Below are positions 1 through 5,613 of a DNA stretch of 10,731 bases, piece after piece. Location of the stretch: positions 1-10,731 of the forward strand of contig CAAETG010000195.1 of NCBI GenBank assembly GCA_900758895.1. The letters are read 5' to 3'. The notes under the pieces were generated by a model that saw only the letters and a list, made by a program, of their open reading frames with translations, had not been told where the DNA came from and made no database searches. The position numbers were made by a program, and so were the translations under genes. Numbering within the stretch: the first letter of the stretch is position 1; every line of letters starts with the position of its first letter. The stretch comes from Bacilli bacterium. Its GTDB lineage: Bacteria > Bacillota_I > Bacilli_A > RF39 > UBA660.

Positions 1-345
1 AATATAGGTAGATATTAAATAGCCAAACGGAATAAAAATTACAATATTTCCTACAACATTCATGAAAAAAGCTTCTGATCCTATTTCATATCGAAATATT
101 TCAGTAAAGGGAACTAAATTGTAGCCTCTTACCGTATTTAGTTCTGCTCTCGTTAATAATTCATATAACAGTAAAATATAAATGATAAATAAAAGATTGG
201 AAAATTCTTTATAAAAAACTAATTTTTCATTATTACTTTTAATAGCAGCGATTCTCACCACTGCAATTACTACTAAGAAAATGGTAAGCATGGGCCACAT
301 ATTATCAATTGATTCTGTTAATATGTTAGTTATACTCCTCATCAT
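1..345 (-). CDS. VanZ-family membrane protein, N-terminal part (3' end beyond the window)
   Basis: The 115 codons visible start at ATG 345 and run off the left edge, so only the N-terminal part is present. Two hydrophobic segments are visible (about residues 19-35 and 51-66), then the family hallmark: NLVPFTEI followed some 20 residues later by NVVGNIVIFIPFGYL. That pattern (NLxPF, then GN, then PFG) is characteristic of VanZ-like integral membrane proteins. VanZ itself gives low-level teicoplanin resistance, but most relatives have no assigned function, and nothing here suggests a glycopeptide-resistance cluster. The start lies 20 nt inside the end of yqfD, with GGAG 8 nt upstream of the ATG, so it is probably translated as the last gene of the yqfC-yqfD unit. 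A second in-frame ATG follows at once (342). Family assignment is confident; the cellular role is unknown. Confidence 0.85.
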   Translation of the reverse strand, partial: MMRSITNILTESIDNMWPMLTIFLVVIAVVRIAAIKSNNEKLVFYKEFSNLLFIIYILLLYELLTRAELNTVRGYNLVPFTEIFRYEIGSEAFFMNVVGNIVIFIPFGYLISTYI

Positions 346-1492
346 TTGTATCACTCCTAGACTCATCAAAGTACTCTTTTATTCCAATTTGTTCTCTTAC
401 AGCGACGAACATATCTATATATATATTATTATTTTTTACCTCTTTTTGCAAGACTTTTTCTTCAATTATCTCTTCAAAGTTGTCTAGTTTTAATTCTAAT
501 TTTTCATTCACTATAGAAATTCCTTTTTCTAAGGCTTCTTCCTCGGTATAAGTAATGGTTTTACTTACTACTTCATATTCTTTTTGCAAATAAACTTCAA
601 AACCAAATATACGAAATAATAAGATATTTTCCACTCTTTTTTCTTCGCCAATACGACTTTTTAATAAGACGGTTTTCTCTGAATTTTTTTTGATCATAAC
701 ATTATATCGCATTTTTCCTGTATCTGTTTCTTGTGTTTCTGTAAGAGGAATATTGGCATTTACATTGTACCAAACTTCTGCATACACAGAGCCATTTGCA
801 CAAACACTTTCTTTAATTTCTTCATTTAATTTAATATTGCCATTAATGAGAATATCCCCTTTTGAAACATAATCATTAATACTTACTTCAGATACTCCTC
901 TTTTGGTTGTGATACTCTTTATAATTCCTGATTTACTTGCTACAATATGACAAGTGCTATCATCCTCTACATATTCTTTGATGATTCGTTCTTCCACCCG
1001 GACATTAATAACCATTCCTTCTATATCAATTTCTAACCATTCTATTTGATCTTTGTATTCTTCCTTAATATTTTCAATAATTGCTTCATATTCATCATAA
1101 CTTTTTTTAAAACTAAGCGGTGTTACTCCTGCTTCTTTTAGAGATTCTCTAATTAACTCACGTAGAGTAGAATCTTCATGAATAATATTTATTTTTACAA
1201 TGAGATTAGAAAGAATGAAAAATATAATGACAGCGAATATGATTCCAGTGATGATTAAATTATTTTTTTTTAGTTCTTTTTTTAATTTATAAACTCCTGT
1301 TTCATCCAACAGTTCTACTTCATAACTCATCAAATATTTTTTTATTTTTTTTAAATCTTGTTTATCAATTTTAAATTTTAGACCATCTTTTTCATAAATA
1401 ATGTCTTTTATATCGACATTTAAACGATTCAATTTTAATAAAAGACTTGTTTTTTTGAGTGTTTTTATGCGTACTAATACATAATGTTTCAT
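326..1492 (-). CDS. yqfD: Sporulation protein YqfD
   Basis: The 388-residue product is close to the roughly 400 aa usual for YqfD. It has a basic N-terminal region of about 75 residues, one membrane segment (about residues 79-99), and a long charged extracytoplasmic part. That part carries the family-typical stretch on conversion of a membrane-proximal domain (WLEIDIEGMVINVRVEER) and a later VASKSGIIKSI/VSKGDILI segment that resembles a barrel-sandwich fold. In Bacillus, yqfD is expressed in the mother cell under sigma-E and its loss impairs sporulation, but its biochemical role is not known. Translation starts at an ATG sharing ATGA with the yqfC stop, with GAGG about 8 nt upstream. This indicates translational coupling to yqfC. 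Unlike in Bacillus, the next gene is a VanZ-like gene rather than the phoH-type gene. Confidence 0.9.
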   Translation of the reverse strand: MKHYVLVRIKTLKKTSLLLKLNRLNVDIKDIIYEKDGLKFKIDKQDLKKIKKYLMSYEVELLDETGVYKLKKELKKNNLIITGIIFAVIIFFILSNLIVKINIIHEDSTLRELIRESLKEAGVTPLSFKKSYDEYEAIIENIKEEYKDQIEWLEIDIEGMVINVRVEERIIKEYVEDDSTCHIVASKSGIIKSITTKRGVSEVSINDYVSKGDILINGNIKLNEEIKESVCANGSVYAEVWYNVNANIPLTETQETDTGKMRYNVMIKKNSEKTVLLKSRIGEEKRVENILLFRIFGFEVYLQKEYEVVSKTITYTEEEALEKGISIVNEKLELKLDNFEEIIEEKVLQKEVKNNNIYIDMFVAVREQIGIKEYFDESRSDTNDEEYN

Positions 1493-1731
1493 CTTTCAAA
1501 CCTCATATTTTCTATGATCCCTTTGATTAAGATTTCATGCTTATCCATTTCTCTTACGACTAAATCTTTTCCCTCTATTTTTAAAGTAAATTCTTTTAGT
1601 TTTAATTCAATCGATGAACTATTTAGATTTAGTAAATCATCATAATAATAAACATGGAGGCAGTTATTGTAAATATCAATAAAATAATCTTGGTCATATA
1701 AAAAATTTTGTAAATTTTTTATCATACGCAT
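1489..1731 (-). CDS. yqfC: Sporulation protein YqfC (YabP/YqfC family)
   Basis: This small protein (80 aa from the chosen start) has the beta-rich YabP/YqfC pattern: a run ending LKLKEFTLKIEGKDLVVREMDKHEILIKGIIENMRF, with the closing ILIKGxIxxMxF typical of YqfC. In Bacillus, yqfC is a sigma-E-regulated sporulation gene paired with yqfD. The function is not defined. The frame is open up to an ATG at 1767, but that codon directly follows the T-tract of the upstream terminator and has no ribosome binding site. The ATG at 1731 has AGGGGTG 6 nt upstream and is preferred; an ATG at 1749 is a weaker alternative. The 3' end overlaps yqfD by 4 nt (ATGA). Confidence 0.85.
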   Translation of the reverse strand: MRMIKNLQNFLYDQDYFIDIYNNCLHVYYYDDLLNLNSSSIELKLKEFTLKIEGKDLVVREMDKHEILIKGIIENMRFER

Positions 1732-1737
1732 TATTAT

Positions 1738-1744
1738 CACCCCT
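1738..1744 (-). promoter_or_regulatory. yqfC ribosome binding site
   Basis: AGGGGTG lies 6 nt upstream of ATG 1731 and is embedded in a longer match to the 16S anti-Shine-Dalgarno complement (GGGGTGAT). It decides the yqfC start in favour of 1731 over the in-frame ATG codons at 1749 and 1767. Confidence 0.6.
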
Positions 1745-1767
1745 ATCATTTTATGCTTTTCTCCCAT

Positions 1768-1793
1768 GAAAAAAAACCTAATTATATAGGTTT
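1768..1793 (-). terminator. Rho-independent terminator after the HD-domain gene
   Basis: On the minus strand, arms AAACCTA and TAGGTTT enclose a 6-nt loop (TATAAT), and the 3' arm continues into five more T residues. The 5' arm overlaps the TAG stop of the HD-domain gene. The stem is AT-rich (7 bp), so some read-through into yqfC-yqfD is possible. Confidence 0.7.
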
Positions 1794-2329
1794 ATTCTTC
1801 TAGAAATGACTCTTCTATTTTTCTTTGTATCAGCAAGCTTCAGGGCAATTTCCACATAAGCTTTTTTACTAAATACTTCATAAATACTACAAAATTTATC
1901 AACAAGACAAACTATTACACTTTCCTTATATTTTGGTGGGGTGAATGTTAGAGGAAACATGTGCTTCGATATAATATCTGCTTCTATTCTTCCTACATTA
2001 TAATCACGTCTGGCATTAAATAAAGCGATTGTGGGATGAATTCTACCATGTAAACCCACATCTTTTGTTGGTTTATATTTAGCATGCCAATCATAAAGAA
2101 AATAATCATGAAGTAAAGCTCCTCTAATTAATTCTTTTTCATGAACTTTTAATTTTAATAATTTACATAAACGGTAAGAAAAATAGGCAACGGCAATACT
2201 ATGTAATAAACAAGTCGTATTCCCGTGTTGGATAAACCGATTCATTTTTAAATATTTTTTCTTACTCATAATTTCTTCTAAATAACTTTTAAACACTAAG
2301 TCTTCTACTACCCTATTTTTTATTTTCAT
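1778..2329 (-). CDS. HD-domain metal-dependent phosphohydrolase
   Basis: The 183-residue protein carries the full HD signature. It has LLHSIAVA (His43), LLHDYFLYDWH (His74-Asp75), further histidines at HGRIHP (94, 98) and KHMFPLT (123), and VDKFCSIYEVF with Asp144. HD proteins are metal-dependent phosphohydrolases acting on nucleotides or phosphoesters. The extra conserved histidines suggest a two-metal site, but the substrate is unknown. Small HD proteins with this HDYFLYDWH / HMFPLT.PPKYKESVIVC pattern are widespread in Bacillota. The start is well fixed: TTAGGAG lies about 6 nt upstream of ATG 2329. A probable sigma-A promoter sits just upstream, and a terminator overlaps the stop codon. 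The gene is therefore probably a single-gene transcript. It is not obviously linked to the sporulation genes downstream. Confidence 0.85.
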   Translation of the reverse strand: MKIKNRVVEDLVFKSYLEEIMSKKKYLKMNRFIQHGNTTCLLHSIAVAYFSYRLCKLLKLKVHEKELIRGALLHDYFLYDWHAKYKPTKDVGLHGRIHPTIALFNARRDYNVGRIEADIISKHMFPLTFTPPKYKESVIVCLVDKFCSIYEVFSKKAYVEIALKLADTKKNRRVISRRINLYN

Positions 2330-2360
2330 GATATGCTCCTAATCAACGTTCACTACTAAA

Positions 2361-2389
2361 ATACTAATATAAAAATACTACTCTGTCAA
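2361..2389 (-). promoter_or_regulatory. Probable sigma-A promoter of the HD-domain gene
   Basis: A perfect -35 hexamer TTGACA (2384-2389) is followed after 17 nt by TAGTAT (2361-2366; 4 of 6 match to TATAAT). It overlaps the last codons of the upstream helical-protein gene and would give a leader of about 25 nt before ATG 2329. The -35 is also coding sequence, so this is a moderate call. Confidence 0.5.
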
Positions 2390-3541
2390 GGTTCTTTTTC
2401 TTACCGCTATTTTTTGTTTGTTTTCCTTCCAAGCTTGTAATCGGTCTATTTCTTCTTTTTCTAATCTATTTTCTTTATTATTAGCGATAATAAAATCTAT
2501 TATATCACTCCATCTATTAGAACCAAATAAATATAAGCTATCTAATATCTTTAATAATTTTTGAGGATTTTTGGCCATTAATTTGGTTAATAAATCTGGT
2601 AAAAAGTTTATTTTTATGAAAGCAGCTAAAATTAGAATTTCTCGATTGCTACCAGTATCTAAAAATGTTTCCATCACATCTTTGGTTTCTTTCACATTCG
2701 TGGTGCAAGCAAGCGTAAGTAAAATTTCTTTATTCCCTTTTTCTTGATATTCTAAAATCCACTTTGCTTGATCCTCTGGACTTAATTTATGCATTAATTT
2801 ATCTACACTAGAAAAATCATTTAATTGAATTACTTCTCTTTTCATATAATCGCTAGCAGCTAAATAATTGGTTCCTTCAAAAACGGATAATAAATAACCA
2901 CTTTTTGTTTTCTTTGGCAAATCTAAACCTAATATCACCGAAATTAATTCTTCTAACTTAGACCCAGATGAATTTAATACTTCAGCTAAACGATAAACTT
3001 TAGCATTAGATGGAGTTAAACTTATATATTTTATTAAAATCCGTCTTGTGTCTTCTAAATTTGCACTTTCTAAAAGGCAAAAAATTAAGTGAGGACTGCC
3101 TTCACAAATAATTTTTTCTTCTATTTCTTTTTCATAAAAACCATCTAATGTATGAATATATACCGCTATTTCTGAGAGTGGAGCACTAAAAATATAGTTT
3201 TTGATTTGTTCTATCTGCTCTTTATAAATTTCTTTTTTCTTACTCATCATACTCGCTATACTATATAGAAAAACAGGATTTTCTAAAGCAATAGGCAAAA
3301 AAGCATTTAAATAACTAGCTATTAATTCTTCATATTCCTTTGATAATTCCTTTTGTGATAGGCGATTTAAAAGTGTATTTAATAAAATGAGTTCATGATT
3401 GTTTTTGGCATATTCAAAAAGAAGTTTTATCTCTTTGATATTTAAGTATTCTATCGTATTCTCGTTCCATACAATTAGATCTTTTAATTGTTCATAATTG
3501 TGTTTAAAAAAGCATAACTTAATTCTTAATTTTAGATTCAT
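2378..3541 (-). CDS. Unrecognised all-helical protein, 387 aa
   Basis: I do not recognise a named family. The protein is leucine-, lysine- and glutamate-rich, has no signal peptide or membrane segment, and reads as a succession of amphipathic helix pairs (for example LFEYAKNNHELILLNTLLNRL, then KSGYLLSVFEGTNYLAA, then EILLTLACTTNVKETKDVMETFL). This resembles an alpha-solenoid or HEAT/TPR-like scaffold without a clean consensus repeat. No catalytic motif is visible. The C-terminus is highly charged. The frame is open to a TTG at 3562, but AGGGAGG stands 5 nt upstream of ATG 3541, which is the start. It follows the pgsA terminator by about 28 nt on the same strand, and I see no clear promoter of its own. 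A cytosolic adaptor or scaffold role is only a guess from the fold type. Confidence 0.75.
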   Translation of the reverse strand: MNLKLRIKLCFFKHNYEQLKDLIVWNENTIEYLNIKEIKLLFEYAKNNHELILLNTLLNRLSQKELSKEYEELIASYLNAFLPIALENPVFLYSIASMMSKKKEIYKEQIEQIKNYIFSAPLSEIAVYIHTLDGFYEKEIEEKIICEGSPHLIFCLLESANLEDTRRILIKYISLTPSNAKVYRLAEVLNSSGSKLEELISVILGLDLPKKTKSGYLLSVFEGTNYLAASDYMKREVIQLNDFSSVDKLMHKLSPEDQAKWILEYQEKGNKEILLTLACTTNVKETKDVMETFLDTGSNREILILAAFIKINFLPDLLTKLMAKNPQKLLKILDSLYLFGSNRWSDIIDFIIANNKENRLEKEEIDRLQAWKENKQKIAVRKRTLTE

Positions 3542-3568
3542 AAAAACCTCCCTTTTTTTCAAGAAAAC

Positions 3569-3591
3569 GAAAAAAGCTTTTTACAGCTTTT
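3569..3591 (-). terminator. Rho-independent terminator after pgsA
   Basis: Immediately after the pgsA stop codon, the minus strand has arms AAAAGCT and AGCTTTT around a 6-nt loop (GTAAAA), running into further T residues. The stem is 7 bp and AT-rich, so it may be leaky into the next gene about 28 nt downstream. Confidence 0.65.
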
Positions 3592-4185
3592 CTATTTTGC
3601 TTTAAATGTATCTTTCGTATTGTAATAATACTGACAAGCACTAATGATTGATAAAATTGTGGCAATAATGATAAGGGCATAGCCGACGTTAATGCCAATT
3701 AATTCAAATGGCAAATTGTAAACACAAGTTAGAGCGATTCCAATCATCATACACATTGTTTTGGCTTTTCCTGTAAAAGAAGCTGCAACTACTTTTCCTT
3801 TTTTGCCACTTGCCATTTTAAAGGAATCAACAAAAATATCTCGTGTAATAATAATAACTGGAATGGCAATACTGATAAAGCCATCATATGCTAAAATAAT
3901 AAGTAATCCATTTACTAATACCTTATCGGCAATGGCATCCATTACTTTTCCAAAATCGGTTACTAAATTGCGACTGCGAGCAATATGACCGTCTAAAAAA
4001 TCAGTTAAAGCAGCAAGAACAAATAAAACGCCAGCGATAATATATTTTAAATCGACAACTATTTTCCCTGCTACATTAAACGTTGGGAAATTGATTCCTA
4101 AGTTATACCAAGGAATCATTAACATAATTAAAATGATAATAGCCGTAATAATCCGACCAATTGTAAGTTTATTTGGTAAATTCAT
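3592..4185 (-). CDS. pgsA: CDP-diacylglycerol--glycerol-3-phosphate 3-phosphatidyltransferase
   Basis: This enzyme makes phosphatidylglycerolphosphate from CDP-diacylglycerol and glycerol-3-phosphate, the committed step to phosphatidylglycerol and cardiolipin at the membrane. The 197-residue protein begins MNLPNKLTIGR, as PgsA proteins typically do. It carries the complete CDP-alcohol phosphotransferase motif: Asp62, Asp65-Gly66, Ala69-Arg70, Gly79, Asp83 and Asp87, in DFLDGHIARSRN followed by GKVMDAIAD. Several membrane helices surround it. The ATG at 4185 is chosen because AGGAGG lies 6 nt upstream; the frame is open to a GTG at 4200. The binding site overlaps the TGA stop of the upstream rodZ-like gene, so the two are probably coupled. 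The rodZ(ymfM)-pgsA order is also found in Bacillus. Confidence 0.95.
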   Translation of the reverse strand: MNLPNKLTIGRIITAIIILIMLMIPWYNLGINFPTFNVAGKIVVDLKYIIAGVLFVLAALTDFLDGHIARSRNLVTDFGKVMDAIADKVLVNGLLIILAYDGFISIAIPVIIITRDIFVDSFKMASGKKGKVVAASFTGKAKTMCMMIGIALTCVYNLPFELIGINVGYALIIIATILSIISACQYYYNTKDTFKAK

Positions 4186-4196
4186 CAATATCCTCC

Positions 4197-4667
4197 TCAC
4201 ATTTTTACGTAACCAATTTCATTTGTTATATGGTTATCAATGGTAATTTGCTTTACACTCCAGACAATTGCTAAAATCACTAATAAAACAATGATTACAT
4301 ATACACCTATATAATAAGCATTATTGTGTTTTCTCGGTTTTCTAGTATAAGGACTAGAAATTTTTCCCGTTTCTTCCTTTGCTTCTTTTTTGGCAATCCG
4401 TTCAATTTCTTTTACTGGTATTTTAGAGGTATATTCAAACATATATTCATTGAACTCATCCATTAATTTATCACTATCTAATCCTAAATATTTTGCATAG
4501 CTGCTAATATATTCTTTTAGTTCAAATATATCTTTAAAACACCCTATTTTGCCTTCTTCAATATTCAAGAGAAAACCAGCATTGATTTTTAGATCTTCAC
4601 TTGCTTCCTCAATACTTACCCCTGATTGTTCTCGAGCTTCTTTTAATGCGCTCCCAATACTATCCAA
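4197..4667 (-). CDS. rodZ: RodZ/YmfM-like protein: helix-turn-helix domain plus one membrane helix
   Basis: RodZ-like proteins link MreB filaments to the membrane in cell-shape control. The N-terminal half is a HTH_25-type domain (IGSALKEAREQSGVSIEEASEDL, then INAGFLLNIEEGKI, then YISSYAKYLGLD). A basic linker rich in Lys and Arg follows, then a single membrane helix (roughly YYIGVYVIIVLLVILAIVW). Only about 20 residues follow the helix, so the usual extracytoplasmic beta domain is absent. The frame is open to ATG 4694, but that codon has no ribosome binding site. AAGGAG sits 10 nt before TTG 4667, and starting there gives LDSIGSALKEARE, which matches where homologues normally begin. The TTG start is preferred but not certain. 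The gene sits 38 nt after rnpB and abuts pgsA. Confidence 0.8.
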   Translation of the reverse strand: MDSIGSALKEAREQSGVSIEEASEDLKINAGFLLNIEEGKIGCFKDIFELKEYISSYAKYLGLDSDKLMDEFNEYMFEYTSKIPVKEIERIAKKEAKEETGKISSPYTRKPRKHNNAYYIGVYVIIVLLVILAIVWSVKQITIDNHITNEIGYVKM

Positions 4668-4704
4668 GGTATCTTCACTCCTTCTTTTTTTCATTTAAAA
4701 AAAT

Positions 4705-5063
4705 AATCATCTTCATAAGCCATGTTCTGTTCCCTTACGGGCGACAAATATTTATCTTCTAGCAAAAACTAGACCCTTACGCCATTCTTGTTCTTTTGTA
4801 AGAGCTCTCCTACCAAATTTTGGATTTCTCACTCGTGGGGTTTACCGCGTTCCATTTCCACCGTTTCCAGTTTGTACGTTACTATGGCACTTTCAAGGAT
4901 ACTTTTTCATGAGTAAAACTTTTAGAAATTTCTCCTGCCGTTAGCATATGCTACCTTAGGTTATTTTTTCCCTAAGCACGAAGGCTACAGCCATCACAGG
5001 TCTGTGTGAGCATGGACTTTCCTCTACATAACAAATTTATGCAGCATTTGTCCGAACATGATT
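4705..5063 (-). ncRNA. rnpB: RNase P RNA, bacterial class B
   Basis: This is the catalytic RNA that removes 5' leaders from tRNA precursors. The minus strand shows the universally conserved blocks: GAGGAAAGTCCATGCTC (near 5009-5025), ACGGCAGGA, GTATCCTTGAAAGTGCCA, GAACGCGGTAAACCCC with GAGTGAGAAA, AAATTTTGGTAGGAG, and the closing ACAGAACATGGCTTAT (near 4715-4730). The arrangement follows the Bacillus class B RNA. The ends are set from helix P1: AATCATGTTC (5054-5063) pairs with GAAGATGATT (4705-4714) with one mismatch. The RNA is about 359 nt long. Its 5' end shares the last two bases of the gpsB stop codon. The same gpsB-rnpB adjacency is known in Bacillus subtilis. After the 3' end comes ATTTTTTTAA, but no separate terminator hairpin is visible. 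Confidence 0.96.
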
Positions 5064-5391
5064 ATTCATATTTTCCAAATACAACTTTTTCTAGTTGACT
5101 AATTCTTCTTAGTAAATCAACATTACTAGTATTATTTCCATTATTAGAAGACTCACTTGCTACTAATTGTTCTCTTAAAGAACGGATTTCTGCTTTCAAT
5201 TTCGCATTATCTTCAGTTAAATCTCTAATTTCCTTTTCATTCCTTTTGATAATGTTGATAAACTCTGTATAGTCACGAATTACCATATCAAGGTATTTAT
5301 CGACTTCTTGAGGACGATATCCTCTTGCATCAATCTTAAACTCCTTATCTAATATTTCTTGAGGAGTTAAGTAAATTTTATCACTATACAC
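5062..5391 (-). CDS. gpsB: Cell-cycle protein GpsB (DivIVA-like)
   Basis: GpsB is a small membrane-associated adaptor that moves between division septum and side wall and positions cell-wall enzymes, above all PBP1. The 109-residue protein has the typical N-terminal DivIVA-like domain (LTPQEILDKEF, then RGYRPQEVDKYLD), a coiled coil (about residues 37-75), a short polar linker rich in Ser and Asn, and the C-terminal trimerisation segment VDLLRRISQLEKVVFGKYE. Tyr25, Asp31 and Asp35, which form the partner-binding groove in characterised GpsB proteins, are all present at the same numbers. The start is GTG 5391, with AAGGATGTGAT about 3 nt upstream as the ribosome binding site. A near-perfect sigma-A promoter lies just upstream, and the partner gene ponA is on the opposite side of the same control region. 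Confidence 0.95.
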   Translation of the reverse strand: MYSDKIYLTPQEILDKEFKIDARGYRPQEVDKYLDMVIRDYTEFINIIKRNEKEIRDLTEDNAKLKAEIRSLREQLVASESSNNGNNTSNVDLLRRISQLEKVVFGKYE

Positions 5392-5415
5392 TTTATCACA
5401 TCCTTACACAAATTA

Positions 5416-5445
5416 ATTATAAACTTTTTCATCATATTTTGTCAA
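5416..5445 (-). promoter_or_regulatory. Sigma-A promoter of gpsB (possibly gpsB-rnpB)
   Basis: Both hexamers match consensus exactly: TTGACA (5440-5445) and TATAAT (5416-5421), separated by 18 nt. Transcription would start near 5409 and give a leader of about 18 nt that still contains the gpsB ribosome binding site. An AT-rich inverted repeat lies upstream at 5463-5481 and could act as an UP element. Confidence 0.85.
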
Positions 5446-5460
5446 TGTATTTAAGTTATT

Positions 5461-5541
5461 TGTAAAATTTTGTAAATTTTAAGTGTAAAGCTTTTTCTTG
5501 TTTTTATTGATAGAAATATCGATGTAAAACTTTGCTGTAAA
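5461..5541. repeat. Cluster of five TGTAAA hexamers between gpsB and recU
   Basis: TGTAAA occurs on the plus strand at 5461, 5471, 5484, 5523 and 5536. The last four fall on a 13-nt spacing (gaps of 13, 39 and 13). The hexamers lie upstream of both divergent promoters. The first two sit within the perfect 8-bp inverted repeat TAAAATTT-TGT-AAATTTTA (5463-5481). Function is unknown; see findings. Confidence 0.5.
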
Positions 5542-5560
5542 CAGATAGTCAAAATCAAGC

Positions 5561-5580
5561 GGCAAAGTAGATATTTTGCC
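5561..5580. promoter_or_regulatory. Operator-like near-palindrome over the recU promoter
   Basis: A 20-nt near-palindrome has outer arms GGCAAA and TTTGCC, with 8 of 10 base pairs symmetrical overall. It covers the proposed recU -35 hexamer, so a bound protein would block the polymerase. It could also be read as a short hairpin, but no gene upstream on the plus strand needs a terminator. Confidence 0.4.
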
Positions 5581-5596
5581 TCTTTTATAGTATAAT
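5568..5596 (+). promoter_or_regulatory. Probable sigma-A promoter of recU-ponA
   Basis: A perfect -10 TATAAT (5591-5596), preceded by TATAG, stands 17 nt after TAGATA (5568-5573; 4 of 6 match to TTGACA). Transcription would begin about 5602-5604. This leaves only about a 10-nt leader, so the recU ribosome binding site would lie at the extreme 5' end of the mRNA. A weaker promoter further upstream cannot be excluded. Confidence 0.6.
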
Positions 5597-5613
5597 TAAG
5601 TAAGGTGAAAGAC

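Noticed and set aside
1..345. Vancomycin or teicoplanin resistance cluster
   Set aside because: Only a VanZ-family gene is visible. No vanA/H/X/S/R-type gene is present, and VanZ-like proteins are common outside resistance clusters.
690..872. Open frame on the plus strand inside yqfD
   Set aside because: It lies fully within a well-supported minus-strand gene, has no ribosome binding site and no recognisable product. The same applies to plus-strand frames at 281-487, 3761-3988, 7854-8048, 9643-9873 and 10269-10487.
4695..5061. Riboswitch or T-box leader in the gap between rodZ and gpsB
   Set aside because: The conserved blocks and P1 pairing identify the whole gap as RNase P RNA.
5040..5110. 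Dedicated sigma-A promoter for rnpB within the end of gpsB
   Set aside because: Best candidates (for example GAAAAT at about -10) have no acceptable -35 at the right distance, so I do not list one.
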